Positions 55,036 to 64,000 of a DNA stretch of 64,000 nucleotides are shown piece by piece. Below the pieces are notes generated by a model. The model did no database searches, was not told the origin of the DNA, and saw only the letters and a list, made by a program, of their open reading frames with translations. Position 1 is the stretch's first letter. Every line of letters begins with the position of its first letter. The position numbers were made by a program, and so were the translations under genes. The DNA comes from Rhynchosporium graminicola (taxonomy: Eukaryota > Ascomycota > Leotiomycetes > Helotiales > Ploettnerulaceae), in the NCBI GenBank assembly GCA_900074885.1, contig FJUW01000071.1:1-64000 (forward strand), written 5' to 3'.

Positions 55036-56884
55036 TTATTTTTTGTTTAGTATGGGCCAGAAGAGGGCGAGGGTCAGGACGTATGATGTGAAGAGCTTGC
55101 TGAGGAGTATGAGTTGAAGGATTGAGAGGGCAAGAATGAGGTTGGGATACGAGCCAAGCGGAATGCATCTGGGGCTCAGGAGAGGTGTTGAAGGTGCTAT
55201 CAATGACGAGATGAGGCGACTGGTGGAGACTGGTGGGATTGTTGGAGGTTGAGATGAGCTGCGGTGACATGCGACATAGACTTCTGCAGATTTGTTTAGC
55301 GGTTGGATAGAGCCATCAGTAGAACCAGGTGGATGTACATCATTCAAATGTAAGCTTTCACTCCCTTCGCTTTCCCACAGGTTCTTCAAATCAATCTTGA
55401 AAGGTTCTGCAACGACAAAACTTCTCGTCGAAATTTCATTCAACATCCACATAATCTCCCTTTTTTGCCCCTGACTGACTGCTCTCGCGCCCGCAATCCT
55501 TAGAGGGAATACCAATAAAACACCTGCGAGATTCGTCGTCGTCAATGCAAGCTTGGTGAATGATATGATCGAGCTGGCATGTGATTGCATTGTGCCGCGA
55601 GAAAGAGTGGGATATGGGATGGCGTTGAATTGTGGTCGGTAGTCAAAGAGTCCCGTCAAGTAGATGGAGATGGCGTGGTAGTAGATCATAGCTAGTAGGG
55701 ACCAGGAATCAGTCTCCACGGATCTAGAGCAAAGAATGAAGCTGTTGTGCCAGTCGTTGATAGCCAGTCGTAGAACGAGTCCTTCCCTACCAAGCGCGAT
55801 GATCGCTTCAGTCAAGAGGTCAGGAGCAATCTCTATGTCGTCTCGTACGACTTCCCAAACCCTGACGTCCACATTTCAGCTGGTTCACGAATCATGACGA
55901 GGAGGCATACTTCTCTCCCAGTGCATGGATTTCCAACATCAAATCATACATTTTCTCCTTTGGATGCCAGTCACTTATATCCTCTAACCACATCTTACCC
56001 ATGAGCTCTACCCAGGGTTTCTCGTTCAGGAAAGTAGGTTCGTCAAGGGCTATAGCCCGAGAGATTTCGAAAATCCGGACAGTGAGGAAGAAAGAGCGGC
56101 CTCGCCCTGCGAGATGGGCTTCCGGCCCTCGAAGTTGAAGCATACGTGATGTGCCGAAAAGGATGTGCTTGACCCAGCCCTCGCCGCTCATATCATGCAT
56201 AAGCTACTTCTGTCAGCGTTTCAAACTAGAATCATCGAATAGACAGTGTGAGGTACCTCGAAAAGTCCCAAGAACAACGTCGTCCACAAAGCTGCGTCAT
56301 TCGTGCCAATGTCACGATCTCGTATCTCATCCTGAAAAGAAACGAGCGAAGTTTTGTACGATGACAAAGCGGCCACTGTAGCGGCCCTACTCTCCCTGGC
56401 AGGTGCAAATTTGTCTTTACTTGCATTAAGCGCCCCAACTGCCATTGCTGCATGATAGAGACTAGGCGAGGACTGGAAATTGGCCACAATTCCATCCCTG
56501 TCTAATCTACCACCCGAAAAGTCATTGCGTACTATGAAGACTGTGAAGAAGTACGAGATGAAATTTGTAGATTCTGGCTGTGGCATTGATTTCGAAATGA
56601 TGACCGCTTGTTCAGAGGCTTCTGATGGTAGCTTTGAGCTTGAGGAAGTCGAACAGTTGTCGTTGACAAACACTACCCCAGCAATTTTGGGGGCTGGTGG
56701 AGGAATACATGTGACCTTCTTCTTCAAACAATATGAACATGGTGAGCCACCTTCGCACTTAGGATGGTAAGAATTTAACGCTGGATCTCAGACGGAGTGG
56801 GCGGTGGCTGACCTTGATTCGTCGTCGAGAGCAGGCCTGACATCGGGTTCGGATGGCTCTTTTATCAAGCGGCCCGATAACCAT
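55036..56884 (-). CDS. Zn2Cys6 transcription factor
   Basis: Four exons: 56884-56813, 56757-56257, 56203-55911 and 55861-55036, phases matching, 563 residues. The intron after codon 24 splits the zinc cluster; once joined the cysteines lie at 15, 18, 25, 31, 34 and 41, exactly C-x2-C-x6-C-x5-C-x2-C-x6-C, with the basic residues RRRIK and LKKK expected for DNA contact. A Ser-rich linker is followed by a middle-homology region (FFTVFIVRNDFSGG, SLYHAAMAVGALNAS, ALWTTLFLGLFEL, GWVKHILFGTSRMLQLRGPE), typical of fungal regulators. The C-terminus ends in a hydrophobic stretch (NLILALSILQLILLSKLF and beyond), unusual for this class. It neighbours a secreted hydrolase and two GMC enzymes and may control some of them. 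Confidence 0.88.
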
Positions 56885-57927
56885 ATTGATTGTAGTCTCA
56901 GTACCGTCTGAACTCGGTCATATCGTGGCGTGAAGAAGCTAATCGTACTTGATAGCTCTCAGATGGCGAAGTTAGGGAACTGAAAGCAGAAATATTTGAG
57001 CGCGACCAGGTTCTCGCATGACTCGGGAACGGCTGGCCCATATACTTAATTGATTGAGTAATTATCAAACCCTAAAGCTCCTTTTGATCGTCAGCGATGC
57101 TCTTGTCCACTTGTGGTCCATGTTGTGTCACCGAAGTGCTGTCGTTAGTCTGGGTTATTTTGATGCCAAGTGCTGAAGTGCAGATGTGGATTCTACACCA
57201 TTCTCCATTAGGAAGTCTTCGAACGCAGCACGTGATCTGACCATTATGTGATGTTGCTTTTGGAGACTGCTGTCTGGTCCAAAGTTTTCCTGAATGGAAT
57301 CTAGCAGGCAGGTTAATTGCCTGACTTTCAATCTTTCGCAACCTCGTTGGCTCATCGAGATAGAAGGATCCTTGATATAGGGAAATACTGTTTACTTCCA
57401 ACCCCTTTTCGGCTAGCTACATGCGAGGAAGCGAAGCCAGCACGACTCGAAGCAGCAGGCCAAGACCGCGGAAATTTCTGAACACCCAGCACAGCGCGGG
57501 AGCCTTCATCGCCCCTCGTTCTATGCGCCGGGCGCGTTTGAAGTTGCATTAAAAGAATCCGACAATGGGTCGTAGCCTGGGGTGAGCCTCATTTCAACCG
57601 TTGGCTGTCCCAATTATGGTACTACCTGGGAATGGGTTATCGGATGAAGGGATTGGCCTTCTCACTAAGCTGCATTGAGTAGTCTATGTGCGCACCTCGC
57701 TAACACAAGCTTGACCACTTCCAGTAAGAGTAAAACGTAACGGAAATAAGATGAACAGAGACTTTGAACGCCTCCGCAATGAGGTGCCGATATCTTCCTC
57801 TTGAAAAGAGCCTACCATGGTATATATACTCAACTCTCGCACTTAAAATTGACCTCACGAACCGAACAATATCATTCCGAGTCACCAAGTCTATCTTCAT
57901 CTTGTTTCACTCGTCAACTTGATCAAC
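56885..57927. other. Promoter region between divergent regulator and hydrolase genes
   Basis: No certain gene. A minus-strand frame at 57155-57355 (CLLDSIQENFGPDSS, ENGVESTSALQHLASK) looks helical but is unrecognised and lacks partners. The two flanking genes diverge from here. Confidence 0.45.
57821..57829 (+). promoter_or_regulatory. TATA box of the PAF-acetylhydrolase-like gene
   Basis: tatatatac lies about 105 bp upstream of the ATG at 57928, a usual spacing in filamentous fungi. Confidence 0.45.
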
Positions 57928-59052
57928 ATGGTCTCCTTTAGCCCCAAAGCAATTCTCATTTTGGCTCCAATCATCCAAGCTACAGCAATCATCCTACCTG
58001 CACCATCTGGCCCATACAGCACTACCCTCACCTCACTGAAACTCACAGATAGAAAACGTCTCGACCCCTACGCCCCGATGCAAACTCCTCGAGCTCTGAT
58101 GATCTCTGTGTTTAACCCTATGCCCGCATCTCAATGCTCGAAAACACTCACACCATACATGGACCCCATCACCGCTGAGTTCAAAGATTCGGCTTACGCT
58201 GATTTGGGAATTCCAGCTGGAACTTTCGGCAGCATCAACTACCAGACTTGCAAGTCTTCCTCTCGAAATGCCAAGGCTTACCCGATTGTCATCTTCTCGC
58301 CAGGAGGCGGGAACTCGAGGCTCACCAACGGCATCATGGCCCAGCAAGTCGCCAGTGCTGGATATGCTGTGATCACTGTTGATCATCCATATGATGCTGA
58401 CATTGTCACGTTTCCGGACAACTCCACAATCCTTGGTATCGACGTCGAGCACGATCTCGACTTTTTGGTTGACACGAGAGCGAAAGACGTCTCTTTCGTC
58501 CTGGATCAGCTCACAGTTCCCTCCATTTCCGACAAAATTTTCCCAGGCATTGGATGTGAGCTCGACGTCTCCCAGGTCACCATGTTCGGACATTCTCTGG
58601 GCGGAGCGACCGCTGCTCAGGTAATGCTCAAAGACAAGCGAGTCATCGGCGGGATCAACATGGATGGATCATTCTTCGGCACCGTCGTCCAGAGCGGATT
58701 AAAGAAGCCATTCATGATTTTCTCTCACGAAGGGAAGAATTTGACGACTGATGCAAGTTGGGGAGCTACTTGGTCAGTACTGAGTGGATGGAAGAGACAA
58801 TTTGAATTAAAGGGTAGCGCTCATGGGACCTTTACTGATTTTCCCGCGCTTGTGCACGCCTTGGGCTTCGAGGGCATGTTAGGGGATGCTGGGGTTGAGC
58901 TGGTTGGGACGATCGGGGGAGTGAGATCTTTGGAGATAATTACGGCGTATGTTGAAGCTTTCGTGGGTTTTATATTGAAGGGGGGGCAAAGCGCATTGTT
59001 GGATGGGAAGGTCGGTACATATCCTGAGGTCAATATGGATGCCTCTTCATAG
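57928..59052 (+). CDS. Secreted alpha/beta hydrolase, PAF-acetylhydrolase-like
   Basis: Single exon, 374 residues, ATG 57928. A signal peptide (MVSFSPKAILILAPIIQATA) precedes a hydrolase domain. YPIVIFSPGGGNSRL holds the oxyanion region, MFGHSLGGATAAQVM the nucleophile elbow (Ser about 223), GGINMDGSFFG the acid (Asp about 246) and GSAHGTFTDF the histidine (about 299), so the triad is complete. The order and the NMDGS motif fit the isoform-II platelet-activating-factor acetylhydrolase group and related fungal secreted lipases/esterases, which cleave short acyl chains from esters. True substrate is unknown. The gene diverges from the Zn2Cys6 regulator, a pairing often seen between a pathway gene and its regulator. 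Confidence 0.85.
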   Translation: MVSFSPKAILILAPIIQATAIILPAPSGPYSTTLTSLKLTDRKRLDPYAPMQTPRALMISVFNPMPASQCSKTLTPYMDPITAEFKDSAYADLGIPAGTFGSINYQTCKSSSRNAKAYPIVIFSPGGGNSRLTNGIMAQQVASAGYAVITVDHPYDADIVTFPDNSTILGIDVEHDLDFLVDTRAKDVSFVLDQLTVPSISDKIFPGIGCELDVSQVTMFGHSLGGATAAQVMLKDKRVIGGINMDGSFFGTVVQSGLKKPFMIFSHEGKNLTTDASWGATWSVLSGWKRQFELKGSAHGTFTDFPALVHALGFEGMLGDAGVELVGTIGGVRSLEIITAYVEAFVGFILKGGQSALLDGKVGTYPEVNMDASS

Positions 59053-59721
59053 GGAAGTTTGGACTTGATGTTGTCCCACGAAACTCAGAGTATTTTAATG
59101 TTTGGGTGGACGTTTGGATACATATAAATTGTCTCGCTTTCTCAGTTCGTGTCGGTGTCTTGTCCACGATACATATGCACACCACAAAGACATATTTGAA
59201 CAACAATCTACTTGGCAAAAGTTTCTATCGTATATTCCGTACTTTTCGGTTAATGACTCATGACAGACCGTGGAGCAACCAGAACTTTGGTAGCGAGCAC
59301 GGAACATATCGAACATACCAATTCCTGCATGTCGTAGTCGTACTTCCAGGGATCGGATCTAAGCTTACCAGGAAAAAGTAGTGAGCCCAATTATAATCCC
59401 AGTAATCCCCCATATGAGCACACTTAGCCGACGCACCGCCTTCGCGATGATCCAATCGTACCTTGGAAATCGTCAAGCTCCGTGCCGTTGGAAGGAGATA
59501 TTTCCGGAGCGCGATGCGCGTTCCTTGTCTTCACTTCTGGCGACGGAGATGACTGCAGATGTGCAGTAAGGCCAGGGGATCGTGGGAACGATTGGTTGAG
59601 CCAGACGGCATGCAGCTTTCCTGGGGGAATGGCAGGAATACATATGAGATGATTTCGCTGATGCCTTTCGAACGATGCACGGAACTGCTCTCGTCAATCG
59701 GCTCTCCCTGGTCATTCAGAC
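59053..59721. other. Intergenic, promoter of the second GMC gene
   Basis: Ordinary composition with short frames only. Nothing recognised. Confidence 0.5.
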
Positions 59722-61571
59722 ATGTTCTCGTCACTCGTTAATCTCGGATTGGCCACAGTGCTGTATGGGTGCACAGCTTCTGCTGAATCAGACGCCTACG
59801 ATTACGTGAGTCAGAACGAAACAATCCTGCTTTCAAGGAACATTACTGATTCACGATACAGATAATTGTAGGTGGCGGAACTGCTGGCCTAGCACTCTCA
59901 ACACGCCTGAGTCAAGGGTTGCCAAATTCCAAGATTCTCGTCATCGAAGCAGGACCTTCTGCCCTCGACGAGTTGAACATCAATGTTCCAGGCAAGAAAG
60001 GCTCCACCCTCGGCTCAAAGTACGACTGGAACTTCACGACCACGCCTCAGGAAGGACTCAAGAACCGGATCTTGGCTCAAAATCGCGGAAAGGTCTTGGG
60101 TGGATCATCGGCTTTGAACCTCCTGACATACGACCGTGCGTCTGAGCATGAGTATAATGGCTGGGAAGAGGTTGGCAATCCGGGATGGGGATGGGAGACA
60201 TTTCTGAAAATGATGGATCGGTCGATGAATTTCACGAGCGCGAACACGGAGTGGTATGACGAAGATGCTAGTACTAAAGGTCCTATTCGTGGGACGATCA
60301 ATCGATTGATTCCTGCCCAACAGAATGGGTTTATTCCCGCTTTGAACTCTCTGGGGGTTGAAACGAATAAGGAGTATATTGATGGCAATCCTCTTGGGGT
60401 ATCGTACTCGTCTAGCAGTATTGACCCGAGGCATTGGAACCGCTCATATAGTGCGAACGGGTATCTTCCTCTTGCGGGCCCGAAACATACGGTGTTGACG
60501 AACACCCGGGTTGCGAGAATCAACTTGAAGAAATTCAAGCAGATGTATACGGCAACGGGAGTTACTCTGACGGATGGAACTGTGATCACAGCAAAGAGAG
60601 AAGTCATCCTCTCCGCGGGATCCTTCCAGAGTCCTGGTCTGTTGGAGGTTTCTGGTATTGGGAAGAAGAGTGTACTCGATGCAGCAGGGATCACGCAGCT
60701 CATCAACCTCCCCTCTGTTGGCGAGAATCTACAAGATCATATCCGCATTCAAAGCTCGTACCAACTCAAGGACAACTTCACATCTATCGACGTTTTCAGG
60801 TACAATACCACAGTTGCGGCTGAGCAGCTTCAGCTGTGGATCGAGGGAAAGTTCTCCTTGTACGACTATACTGGTAGTGCATACACTTTCCAGACATGGA
60901 AGCAAGCCGGTGAGGACAACTCGAAATTCACCAAGCTGGCCAAGGATGCTATCGGCAACTCAACTCATCCCGCGGACGAGAAGATGTTGCAATGGCTTTC
61001 GGATCGGACCGTGCCGCAGCTCGAGGTTATTGGCAGCGACGGATACACAGGAGTCACAGGATATCCCGCTGTTGGAACTCCACTGTACGGGAAGAACTTC
61101 TGGTCTTTCATCGCCATTGTGATGCATCCTCTCAGTCGAGGAAGTGTACACATCAACGCCACTGATCCTCTCGGAAAGCCAATAATTGATCCCAATTACC
61201 TCAGTAACGAGTACGATATTCAAGCCGCCATCGCGGCAGTCAAAAAGTGTCGACAGATTGCACTTACGCCTCAAATGAGGGATGTTTGGGTGAACGAGTA
61301 CGAGCCTGGATTGGAGAGAGTCAACACTGACGCTGAATGGCGAGACTTTGTGTTGAATACTACGCTCAGTATTTATCATCCGGTTGGGACGTGTTCTATG
61401 CTCCCAAGGAAGGATGGTGGGGTCGTGGATTCGAGTTTGAAGGTTTATGGGACGACGAATCTGAGGATTGTAGATGCGAGTATCATGCCAGTCCTTATTT
61501 CGGCCCATTTGCAGACTGCTGTTTATGGCATTGCCGAGATGGCTGCGGACATCATCCTCCGCTCAGTTTGA
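59722..61571 (+). CDS. Secreted GMC oxidoreductase (AA3_2-like)
   Basis: Two exons, 59722-59805 and 59862-61571, joined by a GTGAGT-CAG intron in phase 0, 597 residues. The first exon encodes a signal peptide (MFSSLVNLGLATVLYGCTASA). Exon 2 opens with the FAD motif IIVGGGTAGLALSTRLSQ, then GKVLGGSSALNLLTYDRAS (GMC signature 1), ILSAGSFQSPGLLEVSGIG (signature 2), and at the end SIYHPVGTCSMLPR with the catalytic His and PVLISAHLQTAVYGIAEMAAD with the second His. This His/His pair is as in glucose oxidase, aryl-alcohol oxidase and related enzymes, which oxidise sugars or alcohols outside the cell and often make H2O2. Substrate is not deducible. NxS/T sites are frequent. Confidence 0.92.
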
Positions 61572-63217
61572 ACTCATTAGAATCCTTCTTACTAAGAGAA
61601 AAAAGAACTTCATCGACGAATTTCGCTTCCGAGACTTGTATCTACAACAGATCTCGTCGTTAACTATAGCGGAGTGCAATGTGATGATTACCATCAGGCC
61701 GGTATTACTGCTCTTCCACAGGAGGATCGATTAGCTGGTAGATTTACCTTGCGCTGGCTTAGTAGCCATGAATGTGTCAATGGTACATGACCGTTACAAT
61801 CGGCGAGGTTATCACCATGAACTTCGCGTTCTCTCCTCTGCTAAGAGGCAACCCTCAAGCCCAGCGGAGCAATCGAGACTGACAGAGATCAAAAACGCAT
61901 TTGAACAGACCGAAACGCATCCAATTCTCTCACTTGTCGGACTCTGTCTTTCTCAATTTCCTGAATCACGATGTGTCCCTCCCTCCCTCCCTCCTTCCCC
62001 CCTCCTGTTTGCCTTGCGCCGAAAATCAAAGCTCCAACCTGCGATTCATCCCGTGTGAGGCCGCCGCTCTTGTAACTTGAGACTTGATTTATCCCTTTCG
62101 GTGATGATGATGATGATGAGCTAAGGTCCATCTGATCGTTCCGCCTTCATCGCAATCTAGGACGTAAGGAGTTTAGGAGAGCGACTTACTGCCTCTCGGG
62201 ATGAGACCAAGAATTTGCAGAACCGGAATCGCCATGATCGAGCGCGGGCAAACAAACGTTCAGACCATCGCTCGTGCAGCTCCCGCGATATACTAGTAGC
62301 CTAGCTTCACACGATGACCATGTCGACAAGAGCGAGAAGGTCGGCGGTACGCGGTTGGGCTTCTTATCATGAGCTTTGGAGAGGCTTGTTTCTTTCTTTG
62401 AGCCCTCGAGCGCATGAATTGAGAACAAAGAAGGTCTTTCTGAAGATGGCTGGGAAAGGGGGAGCGGCATATCATTCGGCGAAATAATAGACGTAGACGA
62501 GAGAGGACTACCATCTATCTGTATGTATGGCAGAGAGAACATATTGCCGTCTCGGCACGAAGTACATTTTGACCGCATATTCGGATCTACTATGCAACGT
62601 AGGTGTCGCTGTGGGAAAAGGCGCCTCGCTAAAGTTTCGACCTTTATTGACACTTCTGGATTGGTCCTGATCGTAATTGAAATACACGCTTCCGGTTCGA
62701 CACACACAGTCTCTTTGCTCTGATGACTCTATGCTCCGTATCTCGTGCAGAACAGCGTTCATTCTCTTCTGGAACCGAAGTGGTCTTGTGGATATCGTCC
62801 TCTGAGAAGGCTAGATATATCCTATCCTGTAAAGACTGACGAAACCTCGGAAATCGTAATGCCATCTCTCCCTCTACACGAATCTCACCGAAATCCAGGC
62901 TTTGAGAGCTGTAACCTGAACAAACCAGTGACGATCTCCTTGTTCCTCCCATAATACCATCCCTTCGCCACATATCCGCCATCATACCACCGACCTTCTA
63001 TCATCCCTTGCCAAATCATTCATTCTATCACCCATCTCAATATCACCTCCCAAAACCCCCCAACCCCCCAACCCCCTACCCCCCCAGCCTCTCCTCTCCA
63101 TAGATCATCCGCCTAGCCCTCTATCTCCCTTCTCCAATCCACCCTAAACGCGGAAATGGCTTGTGGATGAGGCATAGCTCGGTAGTTCCACATTAGTGAA
63201 TAGGGGTCTTGAGGCTA

Positions 63218-63248
63218 GCGTTGGCGTTGGGGTTGGCGTTGGCGTTGC
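63218..63248. repeat. Short (GTTGGC)n tandem repeat
   Basis: Five imperfect hexamer units, gcgttggcgttggggttggc and following. Confidence 0.75.
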
Positions 63249-63742
63249 CGCATTTAACGGGCGGGCGAACGGGCTGGCGTGATGCGAATGCGGTGTTGAA
63301 TGCCTTGCACGCCATGGTTCTCGGATGGGCGAGGTTGATACGGAGCGAGAGAGGATGATGAGGTTTGCGAAGGGGGGAAGATGATGATGGGGTTTCTGAA
63401 GGGGGAAGAAGAAGAAGGGAATGGGGAGGGGAAGAGGAGAGGAGAGAGGTTATATAGGAAGGAAGTATATGGAGTGAATGTGAATTGCGTTGATGTGATG
63501 AAAAGGGAGGCTACAACATGAATGTATGGCAGCTTGGGATGTTGATGCGCCGGACAGATAGGTAGGTGAGATACTGTACTGCTCGGGTAGATGATGGACA
63601 CTGTACTGCGTTTTCTGTACCTAGGTGGCTTGTTGCCGCGCTCTAGTCAGAAGTTTCGCATATTGTGAAGTATTCTAGGCCGAACTGCGAGTCTCGAACA
63701 TAGTGCGTGTGTGTGTTTGTGGCTATGTTAGAAGTTCATACT

Positions 63743-63761
63743 GTAGGTAGGTAGGTAGGTA
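63743..63761. repeat. (GTAG)n microsatellite
   Basis: About four and a half units of gtag. Confidence 0.8.
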
Positions 63762-63869
63762 TACCTGCGTATGTGTCACAAGCCTGAAGAAAAAGTTCAT
63801 CATTATCGATAGATACCTATCCTTCCGCACACACTGATCGAGGCGATTTACACCAGGCAAAGTCAACAC

Positions 63870-63901
63870 CATCTTCCATCTTCCATCTTCCATCTTCCAT
63901 C
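63870..63901. repeat. (CATCTTC)n tandem repeat
   Basis: Four successive heptamer units of catcttc. Confidence 0.8.
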
Positions 63902-64000
63902 CCAGGTATCAGATGACATTTCCTCACATCCGCATCTGCAAATTGCATCTTCATATCCGCGAGTCATATCAAATCACACTTAGCCTCACGGAGCGAAAGG

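Larger units (their letters stand above)
61572..64000. other. Intergenic to window end, no gene recognised
   Basis: Over 2.4 kb without a convincing gene. Several simple repeats occur (listed separately) and C-rich runs at 63.05-63.1 kb. Minus-strand frames at 62.2-62.9 kb have no motif and no clear splice structure. Confidence 0.45.

Noticed and set aside
60077..60706. Minus-strand frame of 209 codons
   Set aside because: It is the reverse shadow of the GMC oxidoreductase coding exon.

Overview
The window is genomic DNA of a filamentous ascomycete (Pezizomycotina; the class cannot be fixed from sequence alone). The reasons are short 46-86 bp introns with GT/AG ends and CTNA-type branch points, Zn2Cys6 and GMC gene families, fungal Ty3/Gypsy and Tc1/mariner elements, and heavy C-to-T decay of those elements at CpA/TpG, the mark of repeat-induced point mutation (RIP). 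No rRNA, tRNA or CRISPR was recognised.

Layout. Bases 1-16320 are a gene-free, AT-rich block of nested LTR retrotransposons, all read on the minus strand. A nearly complete Ty3/Gypsy element (6972-14746, 268-bp LTRs, CTAAG target duplication) and a second one cut by the window edge (1-3259) both sit inside a third, older one (3260-6971 plus 14747-16320). All coding frames are riddled with TAG/TAA stops. At 16320 the composition changes abruptly to ordinary gene-bearing DNA.

From 16.3 to 64 kb there are about a dozen genes separated by wide intergenic stretches: a frameshifted zinc-knuckle gene (18.2-19.3 kb), a secreted S10 serine carboxypeptidase (20.1-21.9 kb), a small secreted protein (26.4-26.9 kb), a SNF2-type helicase (29.9-33.5 kb), a vacuolar AVT-type amino-acid transporter and a divergently transcribed Fmp42/SLC43-like transporter (34.9-39.3 kb), a secreted GDPD-family phosphodiesterase with an in-frame stop (39.9-41.2 kb), a RIP-damaged Tc1/mariner element with clean ends (41.8-43.2 kb), a FucP-type sugar permease (44.0-45.8 kb), an alcohol-oxidase-like GMC flavoenzyme with a damaged splice donor (48.5-50.6 kb), a VHS/GAT-type trafficking adaptor (51.9-53.6 kb), a Zn2Cys6 regulator (55.0-56.9 kb), a PAF-acetylhydrolase-like secreted hydrolase (57.9-59.1 kb) and a secreted GMC oxidoreductase (59.7-61.6 kb). 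The right half from 44 kb is rich in carbon-uptake, oxidation and hydrolysis genes around one transcription factor, which might be a loose catabolic neighbourhood; this is inference.

The most unusual items are a 1-kb array of about 54 degenerate GCGGC/ACGGC units (28.0-29.1 kb), an antisense open frame between pol and the 3' LTR of the large Gypsy element, and several otherwise intact genes that each carry one or a few small disabling lesions (frameshifts, a nonsense codon, an AT splice donor).
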